In this document: piece by piece, positions 60,736 to 64,000 of the stretch | How the letters are laid out: every line of letters begins with the position of its first letter | Numbering within the stretch: position 1 is the stretch's first letter | Assembly (NCBI RefSeq): GCF_030704535.1 | Contig: NC_081818.1 | Coordinates: forward strand, 29,530,001-29,594,000 | Direction: 5' to 3' | Origin: Vitis vinifera | Lineage: Eukaryota; Streptophyta; Magnoliopsida; Vitales; Vitaceae | DNA length: 64,000 nucleotides | Program-made: the position numbers and the translations under genes | The notes under the pieces: model-generated | The model's database searches: none | What the model was told of the DNA's origin: nothing | Seen by the model: only the letters and a program-made list of their open reading frames with translations

Positions 60736-63700
60736 TCAAGGTGGATGTGAGACCAACTTGAGGTTGTCAACTAAATCACGAGTGCGTCTCTTAGGAAGAG
60801 ACTTGGTGAAGATATCTGCAAGTTGATCTTTGGAGGAGACGGAGAAAAGCTTAAGAGCACCATGGAGAAGATGATAACGGATAAAATGACAATCAATCTC
60901 GATGTGTTTAGTCCGTTCATGAAAGACATCATTGTGAGCAATATGAATAGCACTCTGGTTGTCACAATAAAGAGGAGTAGCAGAGGAGGTGGATACACCC
61001 AAATCCTTAAGGAGCCATCTTAGCCAAAGGAGCTCAAATGTGGTATCAGCAAGGGCACGATATTCTGCTTCAGTACTGGAGCGGGCCACAAAGGTTTGTT
61101 TCTTACTTCGCCAAGAAATCAAAGAAGAACCAAGGAGGAAGCAATAACCTGTAGTGGACCTGCGATCAGTAGGATCTCCTGCCCAATCAGCATCTGAGAA
61201 TGCACGGAGTACAAGAGGAGACTGGGCTGAGTAGAAAAGGCCATGAAAAAGGGTACCCTTCAGGTATCGAAGAATGCGCAGAACAGCAGCATAGTGAGTT
61301 GATCGTGGAGCAGACAAATACTGGCTCACCTGATGAACAGCATAGGAGATGTCTGGACGAGTAACTGTGAGGTAAACTAAGCTGCCAACCAATCGTCTGT
61401 AAAGAGAAGGATTAGACAATGGTTTCCCCCCCAAGGGTGTCAGATGCGCATTAAGTTCAACTGGAGTGTCAACTGTTTTGCTGTCAGTGAGCCCAGCTTG
61501 AGACAACAGGTTAGAAGCATACTTGGCTTGAGTAATATAAAGACCATCTGTGGAATGAGTAATTTCAAGACCCAAGAAATAGCTGAGATGTCCAAGATCT
61601 TTCATCTCAAACTGCTGACTGAGAAAATCCTTGAGTTCTTGAATGCCACTAAGGTCATCACCAGTTATGATCATATCATCCACATAGAGAAGAAGCAAAA
61701 TAGTGCCTTTATCAGTACGACGAAGAAATAAGGCAGAATCATATGGACTGGCGGTGTAACCCAAGCGAAAAATAGTGGAGCTGAACTTGGCAAACCAAGC
61801 ACGTGGGGCTTGTTTGAGACCATAAAGTGCACGTCGAAGATGACAAACCTTGTTTGATTCAATATAGAGACCAGGAGGAGGTTGCATATAGACTTCTTCA
61901 CTCAGATCCCCATTAAGGAAGGCATTTTTAACATCCATCTGAAAAAGATCCCATTTACGAGCAGCAGCAACAGCTAAGAGAGCACGAACAGATGAGATAC
62001 GAGCAACTGGAGCAAACGTCTCTTCATAATCAATCCCATACTCTTGTGTAAAACCTTTGGCAACAAGACGAGCCTTATAGCGCTCAACGGATCCATCAGA
62101 GCGAGTCTTGATCTTATAGATCCACTTACAACCAACCACAGACTGTCCAGGAGGGAGAGTAACCAGGTCCCAAGTATGGTTTTTGGTTAATGCATCAAGT
62201 TCCTCTTTCATTGCAATCTGCCATAAAGGGTCAGTAGAGGCCTCACGATAGGTTTGAGGCTCGTGAAGTGTAGCAAGGGCAGTGTAACAATGATAGTCAA
62301 GGAGGTGTGGAGGAATGGATCTTACCCGGGTTGAGTGGCGAGGTGGAATGTCTTGTGGAGGATCTTCAGGCAGAGCAGGAGCAGGGGACCCAGGCTCAAA
62401 GTGGGGTAGCTCGTGAATAATCTGTTCATCTGCAACCTGTCTAGGAGAAGCATCAAAGATATCTGGAGAGAAGTCTAAATGAAGATCAAAAGTATTTGCA
62501 GAAGGAACAAGAGACTCATCGGGAAAGATTTCTAAAACAGAGGAGTTAGTCAAGGAAGAACGAAAGTGAGAGAGTTCAACAAACAATCGATGTTCCCAAA
62601 AGATAACATTACGAGAAACGCGAAGACGATGAGAAACAGGATCATAACACCTATACCCCTTTTGAGTTTCGCCATAACCAAGAAAACAACAGAGTCTAGA
62701 TCGAGGCTCAAGTTTGTTGTGCTCATGAGGCTGAAGAAGAACAAAGCAAGCGGATCCAAAGGAGCGAAGGTGATGATAGTTAGGGGGTGACCCAAAGAGA
62801 CGCTCATATGGAGTCTGATTATGGATGACAGTACTTGGAATGCGGTTAATTGCATGAACAGCATGAAGACTGGCTTCACCCCAAAATGGGGCAGGAATTT
62901 TGGCAGAAAGAAGTAAAGCACGAACAGTGTCAAGAATATGACGAAGTTTTCTTTCGGCTCGACCATTTTGCTGAGAGGTACCTGGACAGGTTAGATGATG
63001 GATAGTGCCATAGGAATGTAACAGAGTTTGAAATGCATGTTGAGTATATTCAAGAGCATTATCAGATCGAAAGGTTTTGATACGTTTGGAGAATTGAGTT
63101 TCAACCATTTTTGCAAAGTTGCTATATATTAATAAAATTTCAGAACGAGATTTCATAGGAAAAATCCAACTATAACGAGAGTAATTATCAATAAAAACAA
63201 CAAAATATCGAGATCCACCAATACTAGCAACAGGAGAAGGTCCCCAAACATCAGAATGAATTAACTCAAAAATACTTTTAGAAATGGAGTCACTGTTATT
63301 GAAAGGCAAAGCTGGTTGTTTTCCTAACTGACATGAAGTGCAATCAAAATTGTCTTTAGACACAGAACCCAACAGACCTCTAGACACTAACTGTTGTACC
63401 CGAGAAGATGGTGCATGACCAAGACGAGAATGCCAAAGCGCAAGAGAAGGTAAGGAAGAAACTGCAGCTGTTGCAGCAGCAACAGAAACAGGAGCAACAG
63501 GTGGAAGATGAAGATTGTTCACGGGAAACATACGCCCAACTCTAGGACCGGTCCCAAGCTCCTGCCCCGTCCTCGGATCCTGTACAATACACCCAGAATA
63601 GTCAAAAATAAGGCGATAACCGAGTTCAGCTAATTGTCCCACAGAGCACAAATTATAGGATAGGTCAGGTACGTGAAAGACTCCAGGAACAGAAAGGGTA

Positions 63701-64000
63701 GAGGTTGAAACAAAACCTAGACTATTTCCATGCATGGTGGAACCATCGGCTATATGAATATTTAGAGGATGTGGTGCAGGGTCAAGGTTGGTGAACAGGG
63801 ATGAGTGAGGTGTCATGTGATTGCAGCAGGCAGAATCAAAGAGCCAAGTTTGAGACTTACCAGGTAGAACAGATAAGGCAGTGGAAAGAGATGCATTACC
63901 AACCATACGAACAGCCTGAGCTATGATCTCCTGTAGTTCAGTGGAAGAGAGGTTGATAGTAGATCCAGAAGACTGGGACGTGGAAACCGTTGGCGGAGTA
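60736..64000 (-). CDS. Copia gag-pol polyprotein, open to the window end
   Basis: One frame of over 1,080 residues runs without a stop from the window edge to TGA at 60738-60736. A Met at 63906 is internal, since the frame continues upstream (STELQEIIAQAVR). Domains in order: protease (WLFDSACCNHMT, with DSA in place of the usual DSG); GAG pre-integrase (LWHSRLGHAPSS); integrase (HSDVWGP, FIDNYSR, FRSDN, NGRAERK); reverse transcriptase (DVKNAFLNGDL, LYGLKQAPRAW, LLYVDDMIITG); and RNase H (FSDADWAGD, STEAEYRAL, YCDNQSAIH, ending QLADIFTKSLPKRR). Apart from the DSA protease motif all catalytic residues are present. It may be a recently active copy. The gag part lies outside the window. Confidence 0.92.
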   Translation of the reverse strand, partial: TPPTVSTSQSSGSTINLSSTELQEIIAQAVRMVGNASLSTALSVLPGKSQTWLFDSACCNHMTPHSSLFTNLDPAPHPLNIHIADGSTMHGNSLGFVSTSTLSVPGVFHVPDLSYNLCSVGQLAELGYRLIFDYSGCIVQDPRTGQELGTGPRVGRMFPVNNLHLPPVAPVSVAAATAAVSSLPSLALWHSRLGHAPSSRVQQLVSRGLLGSVSKDNFDCTSCQLGKQPALPFNNSDSISKSIFELIHSDVWGPSPVASIGGSRYFVVFIDNYSRYSWIFPMKSRSEILLIYSNFAKMVETQFSKRIKTFRSDNALEYTQHAFQTLLHSYGTIHHLTCPGTSQQNGRAERKLRHILDTVRALLLSAKIPAPFWGEASLHAVHAINRIPSTVIHNQTPYERLFGSPPNYHHLRSFGSACFVLLQPHEHNKLEPRSRLCCFLGYGETQKGYRCYDPVSHRLRVSRNVIFWEHRLFVELSHFRSSLTNSSVLEIFPDESLVPSANTFDLHLDFSPDIFDASPRQVADEQIIHELPHFEPGSPAPALPEDPPQDIPPRHSTRVRSIPPHLLDYHCYTALATLHEPQTYREASTDPLWQIAMKEELDALTKNHTWDLVTLPPGQSVVGCKWIYKIKTRSDGSVERYKARLVAKGFTQEYGIDYEETFAPVARISSVRALLAVAAARKWDLFQMDVKNAFLNGDLSEEVYMQPPPGLYIESNKVCHLRRALYGLKQAPRAWFAKFSSTIFRLGYTASPYDSALFLRRTDKGTILLLLYVDDMIITGDDLSGIQELKDFLSQQFEMKDLGHLSYFLGLEITHSTDGLYITQAKYASNLLSQAGLTDSKTVDTPVELNAHLTPLGGKPLSNPSLYRRLVGSLVYLTVTRPDISYAVHQVSQYLSAPRSTHYAAVLRILRYLKGTLFHGLFYSAQSPLVLRAFSDADWAGDPTDRRSTTGYCFLLGSSLISWRSKKQTFVARSSTEAEYRALADTTFELLWLRWLLKDLGVSTSSATPLYCDNQSAIHIAHNDVFHERTKHIEIDCHFIRYHLLHGALKLFSVSSKDQLADIFTKSLPKRRTRDLVDNLKLVSHPP

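Larger units (their letters stand above)
60505..64000 (-). mobile_element. Apparently intact Copia retrotransposon (5' part outside window)
   Basis: The 3' LTR lies at 60505-60722, next to a polypurine tract GAGGGGGGC on the element strand and a long open polyprotein. It is inserted in intron 1 of AVT1 copy C: the matching intron of copy A reads through as CTCAGTTTATT, whereas here CAGTT is followed by the LTR. The other LTR and target duplication lie beyond 64000. Confidence 0.88.

Noticed and set aside
61444..62790. Plus-strand frames within the last Copia element
   Set aside because: Shadows of the long minus-strand polyprotein, with no independent features.

Overview
This is nuclear plant DNA from a woody eudicot, and grapevine (Vitis) fits best. 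Evidence: spliced genes with GT-AG introns, chloroplast-targeted DEGP8-type and FTSH6 proteases, a PLS-class PPR gene, AT-rich intergenic DNA, and plant LINE, Copia, CACTA and MITE families whose proteins resemble those I know from Vitis. The species call is inference from familiarity; no search was run.

Layout. 1-5190: a degenerate LINE (+), its 5' end outside the window. 5712-8560: the 3' six exons of a DEGP8-type protease (+), so the LINE probably lies in an intron of that gene. 9400-10245: LINE remnant (-). 10753-13367: intact five-exon FTSH6 (+). 13690-14790: another LINE remnant (+). 15179-16708: intronless PPR gene (+), followed by nested MITEs. 17580-37400: a same-strand (-) cluster of AVT1-type vacuolar amino acid transporter genes, with two pseudogenes (17.6-19.9 kb) and two intact three-exon genes (22315-23812 and 35527-37400, both 428 aa). 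Between the intact genes lies a nested structure: a 4.6-kb CACTA-type DNA transposon (29944-34536) inserted with a 3-bp target duplication into a dead Copia element. The CACTA carries a Ulp1 (C48) peptidase-like remnant and a fragment of a BAHD acyltransferase gene.

37.4-46.5 kb is AT-rich intergenic DNA with MITEs and short tandem repeats. 46.5-57.8 kb is a gene graveyard: a scrambled Copia element, a NIP aquaporin exon, and the C-terminal part of a decayed condensin SMC4 gene (-), itself interrupted by a truncated Copia. At about 57790 the SMC4 sequence stops and a near-identical copy of 20.9-23.6 kb begins. It brings a fifth AVT1 copy (59198-60452), broken by a one-base deletion at its intron 2/exon 3 junction. 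Its intron 1 is interrupted by an apparently intact Copia element (60505 to beyond the window end).

Working genes: two chloroplast proteases (the DEGP8-type one only partly visible), one organellar RNA-binding PPR protein, and two vacuolar amino acid transporters. They share no operon-like logic. The interest is in how transposons and duplication have built and broken genes here. I found no tRNA, rRNA or CRISPR feature.
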